From assembly GCA_934047225.1 (NCBI GenBank), contig OW203991.1, positions 9,920,001-9,984,000 on the forward strand: DNA of 64,000 bases, written 5' to 3'. The DNA comes from Ypsolopha sequella. Lineage: Eukaryota > Arthropoda > Insecta > Lepidoptera > Ypsolophidae. Position 1 is the first letter of the stretch, and each line of letters opens with the position of its first letter. Positions 1-11,700 of this stretch are shown piece after piece. A program made the translations under genes and the position numbers. A model generated the notes under the pieces. That model was not told the DNA's origin and made no database searches. It was given only the letters and a program-made list of their open reading frames with translations.

Positions 1-82
1 TTTATGTATATAAACAGTTTTCTTATTCTTGGTATGCTTTTTACTGCATGATGTATGGTGTCTGCTGTTCAATATAATAATG

Positions 83-430
83 TGGGCAAGTGCGAATCGG
101 ACTCGCGCACAAAGGGTTCCGTACCACCAAATAAATCAATAACGGAACCCTAAAAATATTATGGTAAATAACAACAATATATTAGATGCCGACAATGACA
201 ATAAAGCAAGCCGCTAAAATGGTTGCGCCTGGCAAACAATTCGCGGCTCCCGCTGTGTGCAAAACCCTAATATCTGAACCGCTATGTATTTCTTGTAATC
301 AATACATAATCACCATGATTATTTTTTTATTTTTCGATCCTCTTGTTTCGGAGAAAAAAATGGGGGACATGATTACTTTAAAAATGCTAAATTTTCGAGG
401 TTTTTTCGTATGGGGATTCCTAGGTTTCAA
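83..430 (-). repeat. Dispersed GGTTCCGTACCC-type repeat copy
   Basis: Begins AAGTGCGAATCGGACTCGCG and contains GGTTCCGTACC, AAGCCGCTAAAATGG and GCGCCTGGCAAACAATTCG. Close copies lie at 31930-32290 and 38680-39000 (same strand) and, inverted, as a tandem cluster at 21480-22450. A non-autonomous mobile element is likely; the class is not clear. Confidence 0.6.
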
Positions 431-505
431 ATGTCAAATTACATCAAGGCGCGGTTGTGGCTAAGCATCAGGCTATTGCGCAATAAAAATCAATCACGAA
501 TAATT

Positions 506-775
506 TAATTCGCTTAGATTAAATTATGTTAAGGTGTGTAAATTCGAAAACCATTTCGAGATTTAGGCTTAATAAGCCGTATTTTCGAAATTGTGGTCTA
601 AAAAACCTCATGATGATGAATATTTTTAAAAAAAAGCTGCAACTTCCAGTTGCCTTCGTGTGACGTCACTTGAGAAATGGCTGTTTAGAAATGTGTCCTT
701 TGGTATCAAAATAAATTCATACATCATTCAACATTTGCTGCCGACTGATTTGACAGATGAGTAGACAGACAGAGG
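506..775 (+). repeat. Dispersed 270-bp repeat, copy 1
   Basis: Shares nearly all of its length with 40660-40935 in the same orientation: TTCGCTTAGATTAAATTATG, CCATTTCGAGATTTAGG, AAGCTGCAACTTCCA, GCCTTCGTGTGA and GAGTAGACAGACAGA occur in the same order. No coding potential. Confidence 0.65.
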
Positions 776-3668
776 CAGACCACTTTCTTTATAAGCAATC
801 ACACATCACAATCAGTATAATGTCTAAAATTTTCAAGTGACGTCACAACCGAAAATTCTTTAAAAAATCATAAAAAATAATGGTTATTTTATAAACCAAA
901 ATAATGAAAACTAAGTCCTAAAATGGCGTGTATATCCTGAAATAAAATCTTTTTTTTTTTTCTTTTTTTGGTCCACTTGCGATCGGTCTTTTGACCATAA
1001 GCAGGCATTTTGTGGGTAAAGAGCTTGTGGGTTGGCTGATACAGCTATCAAAAAAAAAAAAAAAAAAAACTTTTTGAAATTAAGCCATGGGAATTCTGTT
1101 AAACATTATTTTGGGATTCTACTATCAGCGGGAGCAGTGTTGAAAGTCGAAGCAATTCCTGAGAATATTCCCATAAAACTTGAGGTCAAGAATGCAAACT
1201 ACGTCACTAAACTTATGTATGATACAATTTTGTCATTTAAATTGGAGTTTAGCTATTTAGTGCTGAATTTCAAGACTAAAATTCCTAAAACAAAATTGTA
1301 CGAACTGGAAACTTTCCTTTCATTCTGAAGAAGCTACATATAACTTACAAAAATACTACAAATAGAATAAGTATTTACAGTAAGAGATACCATAATGTAG
1401 GTAAACTACTAAAGGTAAGAATAAATCACTATTCACATTAGGAAAATACATGCTATATAAACGCAAACTTCTAATTAAACCACTTTTATATATGTAAGTA
1501 ATACAATTTTAAGCAAGTGTTTAAGTAAACACAACATTATTTTTATATATTTTCCGAATCTACGTGTTTAAAAAATTTCAAGGAACCACGTGTGCTACTG
1601 GGATACTTTGTGCAAATTTATGATTTGAATATCTTAAGAGGCCGGCGGGGTGCATAGTTCATACAAATCGCAGATAAAAAGCTTAAAATAACGTATTTAC
1701 AATGGACTTGGAACAAAATTTGTTTGGTATGATAAAAAATATCCACTTAAAGCAACTGTAAATTACTTTAACTGATATTTATTATGTCGCCTCTTTACTT
1801 TACTCTTTACTTAAACTGAAATCAATGGCATTCGCTTACGAAGTAAATTCAGTTTTGTTTTATTATTTCTGTCAAGTAAGCATTAATTTATCACGTAGCA
1901 AATAATTAACGATTAAAAAAGGTAATAAACCATTATCATTGATTAAATTATCTCTTGTAAAAAAAGTTGTTCCGGAAATGACGTATAAGTTTTGAACATG
2001 CCCCCCATACGAGATGCGTACAAAGAATCGTCTACAGACGTTATATCCTGCAAAAGTGCTGCCACTTCAGAAAAAAAAAATCTTCCTTGCTGGAATAATC
2101 ATTGAAAATCTGCTAAATTAAATAACTAGAAATAGCAATGAAATATTTTACATAGCAAAGATGTGGAAAAGGACATCATTTTAAAGTTAGAATTTTAATT
2201 GATGCCAAATTGGCCGTTTTTAGCAAAAGTCAAAAGTTTAGCTCATCGAAGACGTTGTCTATGGAAACTATGCTATTAAAAAAAAAACATTACTGTTTCT
2301 CTGCTAAGCAGACTTTCAGTAATTATTATAGTGGTATAAAAGAAATGTTATTTTTTGTACAGTGGCAACACTTTCACAGCATAAAGTGCCTTGGTAGACA
2401 TGCGGTTAAAATATATCATAGCAAATAATACAACTTATTCTATTGTTTATAGATATTTCAGGAGTCAGTTTGTGTTTCCATATCATCATGATGTCTCGTC
2501 AGTTCAGTTTCCTGATGAGGCTCACATTCACTGAGACTGGAGTCTGGATCTGAAACAAGTGATAAACTTATAATTTTTTGCGGAATCCCTGTTTTTTTTC
2601 TATCGTGCATCTATTTTATAAATTAATCAGCGTAGTAGTTTTTGTTTTCGAGGGACATAAAGGGTGTACGTATATTAACATATTTTATTGTACACGTATG
2701 TATGTCAACTTTTTAATTATGACTTCTATTTATCAATCTGGGTTTGCTGGAAGAAATCTCTTTTTAGAGATAAACTCGCCTATGATGTACATGATATCTC
2801 TAATTACAATGTGTGAATATTATGTTTCTTTTGTGTACTTACAACAAAGAATATGAATAAATAGACATGATGAATTATTATAAAGCCAAGTTTTGGCCGA
2901 ATTGGGGATCGTCCTTATATTTTCCCTTGAAATACGCTAAAACACATGATCTTGGTATATGGACACTGTGTAGCAAAATCAGTAGTCGGTACAAGATTAT
3001 CTTCAAGTTTAATTTAACCCTGTTACTAACGAAAAAATACATATCAGTATAAATATATTGTTACGTTGGACGAATTCGTCCTCTTGCAAGCAAACAGGTT
3101 AACAGACAATACACAAATACGAGTATTATTATAACCCATATCAATAGACGCTGTGAATAGACATTGCCGCTGTCACAATTGCTCGAATCGCATACTGTAA
3201 TGTAATAATTATGTCGGGTGTAAGATTGGTCTATATCCTCCCGGTACAGCCAGAGCGAGCAACCATTTTGAATTCCAAGATCTTATATGAGGGATATATA
3301 ACAAAATTATATTGAAATAAAAATGTAAAGATAGCTGTCAGCATTGTTTTTGCCGGCCTAGTCTGTTAATGAGAGCTTCCTAAATCTGTTTTAAGGCTTT
3401 GTCTCTAAATTCACGACGATAATAAAGTCAGCATTTCCGAATTCCGAAAGCTTGAAAAACGTATTAGAAAAATACATTAGATTAAAATTAAGAATAGATA
3501 CATTCACTATAATTTCTGAGTAAAATCCCGAGAACACTAAATAAACCTAACTAGAACAAAGCTGGGAATGTGCTGTGACCCAGTTATATCTTGACAAAGA
3601 TATGTGTCCAACTGTCCAGGCAGCCATTTACTATTGAAAACCTTTTAGAGGTCCTTAAGAGCGGTATC

Positions 3669-3959
3669 GCAGCCGGATTGTGAAATACCCGCCTTTTTCC
3701 AATTAATCGAAACAGAACACTCAAATAAAAAATTTACTCAATAGTTATTCAACAAAACCTTATTACGTATGTATTGTGTATACTGCATTCGCAAATTTTC
3801 TATTGGTTAGATTTAATTTTTTTTTAATTCAAAACATTTGAAATTCTAATTTACAGAAACTATTTAAAATAAGGTTTTGTTGAATAACAATCAAATTTTG
3901 AATGTAGGTATTCCGTTTCAATTAATTAGAATAATATGGGTTTTTCACAATCCGGCTGC
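3669..3959. mobile_element. Foldback element, about 290 bp
   Basis: The arms begin GCAGCCGGATTGTGAAA and end TTTCACAATCCGGCTGC. Inner blocks such as TATTCAACAAAACCTTATT also pair across the centre (about 90-bp arms with mismatches). No internal gene. Non-autonomous DNA element. Confidence 0.7.
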
Positions 3960-4049
3960 TAGACATTCATGAAATATTTTAAAACGCAATGTAGATTAAA
4001 AATGAATCAGATAACAAATGCTCGGCTAATAGTAGATTATGCACTAAAG

Positions 4050-4435
4050 CAGGGGTCGGCAACCTTATGACATAGCAGGGCCACAAATGTTACCATAGGA
4101 TCAGCGAGGGCCACATATAATAAATAACGCATTAGTCAATTTCGTATCATATTTATTGTAGTTTAAAACACAATTTATTAATAAAATCTAATGCAATTTT
4201 TGCGGCTGCATTTGACTTGCATTTTAGACGTGGAAATGTGCAGTATCAGGTCTAAATGTGCATCCGTTAACTGAGAACAATGCTTGTTTTTTCGTTAGTT
4301 CAGATTATAAATGTCTGCTCGCACAAATATGTACAACCAACATAGTTATCATGCAGCGATTGGGAACCTTGAGGGCAGCACCGAAGTGGTACACGGGCCG
4401 CATGCGGCCCGCGGGCCGCCGGTTGCCGACCCCTG
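4050..4435. mobile_element. hAT-type MITE with perfect 8-bp target duplication
   Basis: Starts CAGGGGTCGGCAACC and ends with its exact inverse GGTTGCCGACCCCTG. The flanks are the identical octamer CACTAAAG (4042-4049 and 4436-4443). Both the terminal motif and the 8-bp duplication are those of hAT transposons. The GC-rich right end (GCATGCGGCCCGCGG) is itself palindromic. No transposase. Confidence 0.88.
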
Positions 4436-4504
4436 CACTAAAGGAATGAAGCAGTGTCTTACGTCACGGGCGGCCTATTAAGCCTGTACCTGAGCCTAGA
4501 GCAT

Positions 4505-4812
4505 GACCAACTCCAGTCTATCTAGGATTCGTTTGAAGAAATTCGCACCCTCCTTGTATTGAAAAAAATATGTTTGGTTTATTAATCTTTTCTCTAGGGA
4601 TGTTACGCATAAACAATGTACTAAGATTTATACTTTTGTCAAAAAAAAATGTTTTGCACCCTCTCTTTTTGTGGTTATCAAACGTTCGCTTCAAGAACGC
4701 GGTTAAGAGATCAACTTGATTTTTTTTTTATAAAATAGGTAATAGAAATATGAAGGTATATCACCTAAATTCAATATTTTTTTCCCTACAAAATTTTTCA
4801 GTATTAGCTAAA
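4505..4812 (+). repeat. Dispersed repeat, inverse copy of 37603-37905
   Basis: Blocks TCCTTGTATTGAAAAAAAT, TCAAGAACGCGGTTAAGAGA and TTTCCCTACAAAAT occur in reverse complement order at 37603-37905. Non-coding. Confidence 0.6.
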
Positions 4813-5574
4813 AAGACACCAATTTGTTGTTTCGCTGCGTGATCACTAGTATTACGCGTTCAAGAAAAAGAGGCCAAAGAGCCAACATATAATCGCCTCT
4901 ATGACAAGCAAATAAAGACTTATTGTGCTGGACGGGTAATAAAAAAAGTTGCTAGGGTATGCCATCTTCTTAAACCCTGAGCGTAACGAGGGACTCTAGA
5001 GTTAACTCCTGAGCGTAGCGAGGGAGTTATATAGAGTCCTGAGTAAAGTGAGGGGTTTAAGCTGCCCAAGACAAACACAGGCTTTATTCCAGAGGAGCAT
5101 ACTCTACTTTTCACACCTTCTGCGAGACAATAGAAAGCTCGACATTTTTTATCAACATTAATAATTCAATAAAATTCACTGACAATCACAGCACCAAACA
5201 CCGTCTTTTGTTTCACATTCTTTGTATACTTAAGCTTTTTTTCTTTTTTTTGAATTTTGCTTATGGTGGCCAGTTCGATTTTCGAACAAACGTCTTTGCA
5301 ATCCCATATGGGCATTTGTTTTCCACGAGTTTCCACACGAATTTGACGTTCCAAATTCAAATCACTTTAATCCCTAGGTATTTTCATATAACTTTATATC
5401 CCTTGAGATATAATGCGTTACTTTACGTTGAGGTTGCATGATGTGTAATTGGACATTGTCAAGCAGGTGTGTGAAAATTAAATAATGTAATGTTGACAAG
5501 AATTTGCGTTAGAAGTAAAACTAAGTATTCGGGCGTAAAAGTGATGCCCTTTACTAGTTGGTGAATTAAGTTAG

Positions 5575-5764
5575 TTAACACCCACCATGAGGCCTAGTAT
5601 CCAACGCCAGTACTGCTAAAGGAGCCTCGTCCAGTACGCCGGACCACCTGGCAGCCAGCACGCGGGAGCCGCGGTGACCTCGGACCACCACTGTTGGAAC
5701 CACCGTTGGAGAAAGCGATGATCCTCCATACATTGATACGCCAACGTTGCGGCGAATTATTGTG
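5575..5764 (-). CDS. Candidate last exon: end of cytoplasmic tail
   Basis: A GC-rich island in AT-rich surroundings with a strong acceptor (CCTCTTTCCACAG ending at 5765). Entering in phase 2 from the membrane exon gives STIIRRNVGVSMYGGSS, then a Val/Arg/Ala-rich stretch to DTRPHGGC and a TAA stop at 5577-5575 (63 codons). A second frame is also open for 56 codons, reading SNSGGPRSPRLPRAG and ending STGVGY before TAG; it would need an intermediate exon that changes phase. I found no such exon between 9654 and 5765 but cannot exclude one. The domain content is not recognisable. Confidence 0.45.
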
Positions 5765-8700
5765 CTGTGGAAAGAGGTTGATTGTTGTTTAAAAAGTAGT
5801 TTCTATTAGAAAGTTAATTATTTAAGAGGATAATTCTTACACCCCCTCTTTACCCAATTACAGAGGAAGGAATCAATGGCGGTGAAAACGCTTACGAGTT
5901 TTTTTTTATTATTCTATTTCAATAGGCATTAACTTATGAAGAATAACAACTATTAACAAATTAATGAACGATTAAGAAACCTAATAATATATAATCATCA
6001 GACATAAAATTTATAATTCGTTAAAAAAGTCGTATTGAAACTGACGTACAAGTTCTGAACATGTCCCCCTATACGAGATGCAAACAAAGAAGTATCCACT
6101 TCAAAAATATTTCGGTCTCTATCAGAACACCCAGCTATCAGAAAAATAATTTGGTAGGGATTTCACGTCTCCTTACTGATTACGAGACCGATTGTAATGT
6201 TTTTAACATGGGCGTGTCCATTTCTTTTCTATTTGCGTACTTGCGCAGGTATTTTCATTTGGGATATTTGTTCAGTATGAACAGTAGATCTTGTAGTTTA
6301 ATTTAAAGATACCTGGCCATATTACTACACCCGGTATAGTTTCGGGATTGCCTGACAAAGAGCTCGAAAAGGGTGTGCTGTTTTAAGAGTTTGCATAACA
6401 TGGACAAACCCTGTCATTAAAATGGTAGCTGTTCCATGTGCAATTTAATGACTAATGAAATGATCTTGCACAGTTCCGTTGCAGTCCGCTTAAGTGGAAA
6501 GACAGTTTTAACTAGTATTAAAGCAAACCTTGTTAAATAATATATCCACAAGGACGTGACTTTGAAGTATTTTATCTTTGGTATATACTTCAAAGTTAGT
6601 GTCAATCAAGTATCTTATATAGAACTATAGATTTTTACGCAATTATGCGCAAAAAAGTTGCCTCTCTTATGCACAGAGTGTGCGGCAGCCGCAATACTAT
6701 TCTGAAGGTAGTGGGAGGTAGGTGCGGGTGTCCTATCAGCCATCACTGGACGACACTACACGTCAAATAATGTTTAATATTCAAAATTGTTTTACACTGA
6801 TTTTTTATGAGTTTTAATTTTAATTTTATTGACATTTTATTTTATTTTATTTACATACTGTTTGTGACATTTTTGTATTTTTCTGTGTAATATGATGTTG
6901 TGTTTTTTTTTATGGAACCTAGTTCTGAAATAAATGATTTTTATTTTTTATTTATTTATTATACATTCCCAATTTCTAGTTACATAAATAAGTAAGTAGA
7001 TAAATAAATAATAATGAGAAAAATCTTGGAGTACACCGAAAGTCAAAGAAAAAACAGTTCCAAAATGGATTGAAAATCAACCCGACATGATATTTGACGG
7101 TAATAAAACAATTTTTTGTACAAAATATAAATCCAGTGTAAAAACTTAAAAAAAGGGGATCAATGCACTATGGGAATTATCACAATTCTGATGAAGATTA
7201 ATTATTTTATTTAGTTTAGTTTCTCATTTTGTGAAACATACCATGGGCCCAAATGAATAACCCGGCTTTCAAAAAGATTTTTTCTAAGTATTTATGCTGC
7301 TTCAGGGTGTATCCATATTAATATCTACACATGACATTAATGACATAAGAATAGCACACCCTTTCTTTTCGAGCTCGATAAGTGAGTGAGTGAGCGTTGT
7401 TTCTGCAGCTTGCTGAAATTTTAATGAACAGAATCTCTAAACATAAATGAAAATAATTGAACGAGTGCGCGAAGCGAACGAAGTTTTCCGAGTCTACTTG
7501 AACAATCCGGCGTTTGTATGTATGAATGTTTGGCCGACGATAACTCGAGTATCGTTGATCGGAGTGTCTCGAAGTTTGGTATAGGCGAGTAAATGAGACC
7601 AAAAACAATTGTTTTTTTCAAATATGAGCCATTTTGGTCAAGATCAAATCGTGAGAGCACAGTTCGGGGTGAACTAATAGTTATAATATGTTATCGTAAC
7701 GTTTATTGGCGACTTATAACGTGTTTCAAAATGTGTTCAATTAAGTATAGCAGAGCTTATCCTGGCTTAGCTACATGCTGCGAAAGTGCGAAATATACGA
7801 CAAGTTTTTAACTAGTTTTAAATAAATTAACACTTGACTTCAAGTAAAAGACACTGAAAAGAATATACGGTTGATGACACAACCAAATGTTAGACCAAAT
7901 CTGGTACAGAATAACTCGCGGACCCCCTTTTAAAACCTTCTATCTCGGCAACCCCTTGCCTGCTTTGGCTCATGCTCGAACTTATTAATTATTTTTAACC
8001 GACTTCAAAAAAGGAGGAGGTTCTCAATTCGACTGTATTTTTTTTTTGAGCGTTGTTACTCCATAACTCTATCATTTCCTACGATATAGCAACATAAAAA
8101 CCAATATAACAACGCTGACTTCTAGATAACATAACGTTTCAGGAAGAAAGAAGTCGGCAAAAGTGTTGTTTCGGTACCATCGAACTTTATAGAATTACTA
8201 TTACCTTTTTAGTGAATGACTGCTGTTACTATTAAAGTCGGTTACTATTTTTTTGTTAAAAGTTTATTTTATTTGCATACTGTTTTGACGGTAGATTATG
8301 CTGATACTATTATTTTTATTTATAAACTTTTAATACGCATACTCTCGTAAATAAACGTTCATTCATTGAGTCATTCATTCATTAATTCATTCATAGACAA
8401 GAGAACTTCGCTCGCTACGCTCGCTCGTTCAATAATCGTCAGTGAAACTTGACTTGCATTTCACAGTTCACATTTGGGAACACCTCTGAAACCCCTTCGG
8501 GGATTCATATCGTAGGGCATTTGGAAGGCCCTATCATTTAAATTTTGTAAAATTGTTATAGTAATGTCACAAGTTTGATCTTTACTCAAATTACTTTGAT
8601 GTTTGTTCGTTCAATATTGTCTGAGCATCAATTAGTTTTGCAAATTACGATTAAAACTTTTATTTCACATCAAACAAGCGTAAAATTAGATAAGAAACTT

Positions 8701-11700
8701 TATTAAACTCCTAGAATAAAATACCTATTTAAATAAGACTATATCTTTGTTTGAATAATTTTAAAAACTTACATTGGAGTAATAAAATAAATACTGTGAC
8801 TGAAGGCTTAACAACTTAACTGTGCGATACAAAGATGCATTATTAATCTAATGTATTTTTTTGGTTCTTTTGCAAATCTGGAAATTGCAAAAAAACATTA
8901 AATAAGCTCAACCTGACGATGTATTAGCGGTAAGATAGATAACTCAATGGCGGAGTATCTTCATTTATAATATAAACACATTCAGGTCACAAAGAGATAA
9001 ATGACAAACTAATAAAATAACGTATCCCATTTAAACATCGCAAATTTACAGTTTATAATCCCGTCACTAGTGACCGTTTTTACAAATTCTATGATTAAAT
9101 GGTATTTTATGGCCAAGGAAATTTTTTTTATGGAAGCATAAACTCTTTTAAAAATTGATGTCCCCATTTATTTGCCCAGGTGGGCAAGGCTTATATTTAT
9201 GTGTATTACGTTGATCTGTCTTGCGCTGCGCGGTGCGCTATCCGTACTAGTGAGCACAACAAAATTAATACAATAACATGAAGACTAAGACTAGGTCCAT
9301 TCTTTTCGGTCCGTCTCAAGTCTATGATTGGCTGGAATCGGAATGGCGTGATAATCGTAGTGAGCTAAGTATACTCAAAATCACACACAATCTTCGTGTC
9401 GTGGGGCCGTAATCCTAGGAAGGGATGCACTCAGATAGATTTCCATAAAATTTTAGTTCGTTGGTTATGGCAACTTAAATGTTTAAAAAATGAAAAGTGA
9501 AAATTTAAATTATTTTTATCTATGAAAAACAGCACATCAAAAACGTATATGTCTCCATAATAAATATAACACTTTGAAAATGTCAAACCACGACAAAGAA
9601 GTCTTAGAATTTGAACAAGCGTTTTTAGGTTATAAACAAAATAATCAATCTCACCTCTGCTCCGGGTCAGGTCTCGACCGACTCTTCTTCTTGCACATCA
9701 CTATGAGGGTCACACAGAGCGTAGTCAGTATTGTGACCAAGACCAGAGACAAGACAGCCCCGATCAATAAGGCGATTCCGTTGTCTGTTGGTGACGGTGG
9801 AGGCGAGGGCGTCATGGTTTGCAGAGAACCTAAAGAAAAAGTTATTTTCTCAAACATGTTCGGTAATGAGCCGCTTTCCTTTTGAAAAACGAACACGGAG
9901 AGAGCCTCTTTTTTGCCATCTGAACTGGGTGTATATCATCAAAAACATATATATACTATCGAATTCTGATTGTCTAAGGATATATTCGCACTTGAAGGGA
10001 CGACACAGTTCGTAAATAGTTCAATACCCACTAATGGCAATTTTGAAAGTTCCGTTTTTAGCTTTTTTTTTTATGATAGGCTCCTAGTCCATTTGGCAAC
10101 TAAAGATACAGAATAGAGGGGCTGGAGGGTAAAATATATGTACAAGATTAATAACATAATGCTTTGATAATATTTTAATAAATTAAAACAATGCTAATTA
10201 ACAATAAATATATTGTATCCGTTTTTGGTTTGTGTTCTGTAGCCTAAGCATGAAAACATCTCCGTATAGTTGCGTTCCTAACTACAATCAAAATCGTATG
10301 GAATCTGGAAAATCGCTCCAAGCAGACAGTAGTGGAACAAACAGCTACGTATGGCAACCTAAGTTTAATTTCAAACGCAACGATATGGAGATGTATTCAT
10401 GCTTAGGCTACTGTTCATGATAGCTATGGAAAGACTGTGCGGCCGCCACTATCAAACGTTATATTACTTACATAAAGTAAGGGGAAATTCTATTCGAAAA
10501 TAGATGAGTAAACGTGTACACAACCTGCCTTTTCGTTTTGGGAATCCGTCATCAGCTGTTACAATGTATATATGAGAATCAACCCGGCCATCGAGGCGAC
10601 TCCCATAGGTTAACAAAAATTACTAGTTCTTTTCAAATGCATTTTTTATTGCCTCACATTGTTTGAGAAAAGTATTAAATATGCCTCGGTAAGCCTCGAC
10701 CTGCTAACTCACCTTGACAGGCAATATCCTTCTTTCCACCGCTCCAATATAATCTACTTTTGTGTCGTTGGATATGTCAGGTAAGCAGGTCATCTGTAGC
10801 GCGTCTACCTACCAGCAGTCTGTACAACTACTTTGTTCTACTATAATTTTAATAGCTATACCCAGAAAATTAAACCACGTGCTCTACTGATCATACTGAC
10901 CAAGTATTATTGAAATGCTTTTGAAACAACGCGAATAACACATTCACATCTACATTTACATTTGTAAACCTTAATTTTGTAAAATTTATCAAACAATGCG
11001 TGGATATTCAAACAATTAGTAAAATACATTTTCACTTTTACAATTTAAAGAGTTAATATGCTAAGTACTTTTTAGTACTAAAGGTTTCTACTAGAGACTA
11101 TACTAGAGTAACACTTACCTTGACGTCCAGATATTCACTGTCTGGTGCTTCATTTAAAATATTTTCATCGGAATCTAATTTCTTCGAGTAAGCTCACTTT
11201 AATTAATAACATGTTACGTACTACTTCGACACGACCAAAACTATAGACTTTTGATACTGACTAAGACGATAGGGATTTTAACTGGAAAATTAAGCAAAGT
11301 GACAGGCTTTTCGTTTTTATTATTACAGAATTATGCGTTTCTTTTCAAAGTAATTCCATATTCATGTACTCCTACAAAGTTTTCTTAACACACTGAACTT
11401 TATATCGTCTTTGTATCCGTATTTAGTAACACTTCAGTAACTCCTGAAACGTGACAGTACTTACCAGGTCGATCCAAATCATCGGCAGCTCTAATCGACA
11501 CGCTGTGCAATGCTGCTGGTCTCGGTGACCTTCCTCTAGGCGTCTCAGCGTAAACCAGCAATGTATACTTCCCAGGAGATAAAGCATCGAGTGAAAACTG
11601 AGGCGCATCGTTGCTTGCTCTGTACACGGCTTCAGTTAGACCACGACCCGTGATGCCCTGCGATAATATTGATTCGGTTATTTATATATCCTTTGAAAAC

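Larger units (their letters stand above)
1..5574. other. Region left of the gene: repeats only
   Basis: No supported coding sequence. It holds the dispersed repeats listed separately (83-430, 506-775, 3669-3959, 4050-4435, 4505-4812) and a 25-30 bp echo of the 47.2 kb MITE end near 1640-1665. A repeat near 1860-2030 (ending CATACGAGATGC) recurs at 5925-6100 and, in part, at 33465-33520. The rest is unique AT-rich DNA in which I see nothing. If the 5575-5764 exon is terminal, the 3' untranslated region should begin at 5574 and run left; no convincing polyadenylation site could be chosen. Confidence 0.5.
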
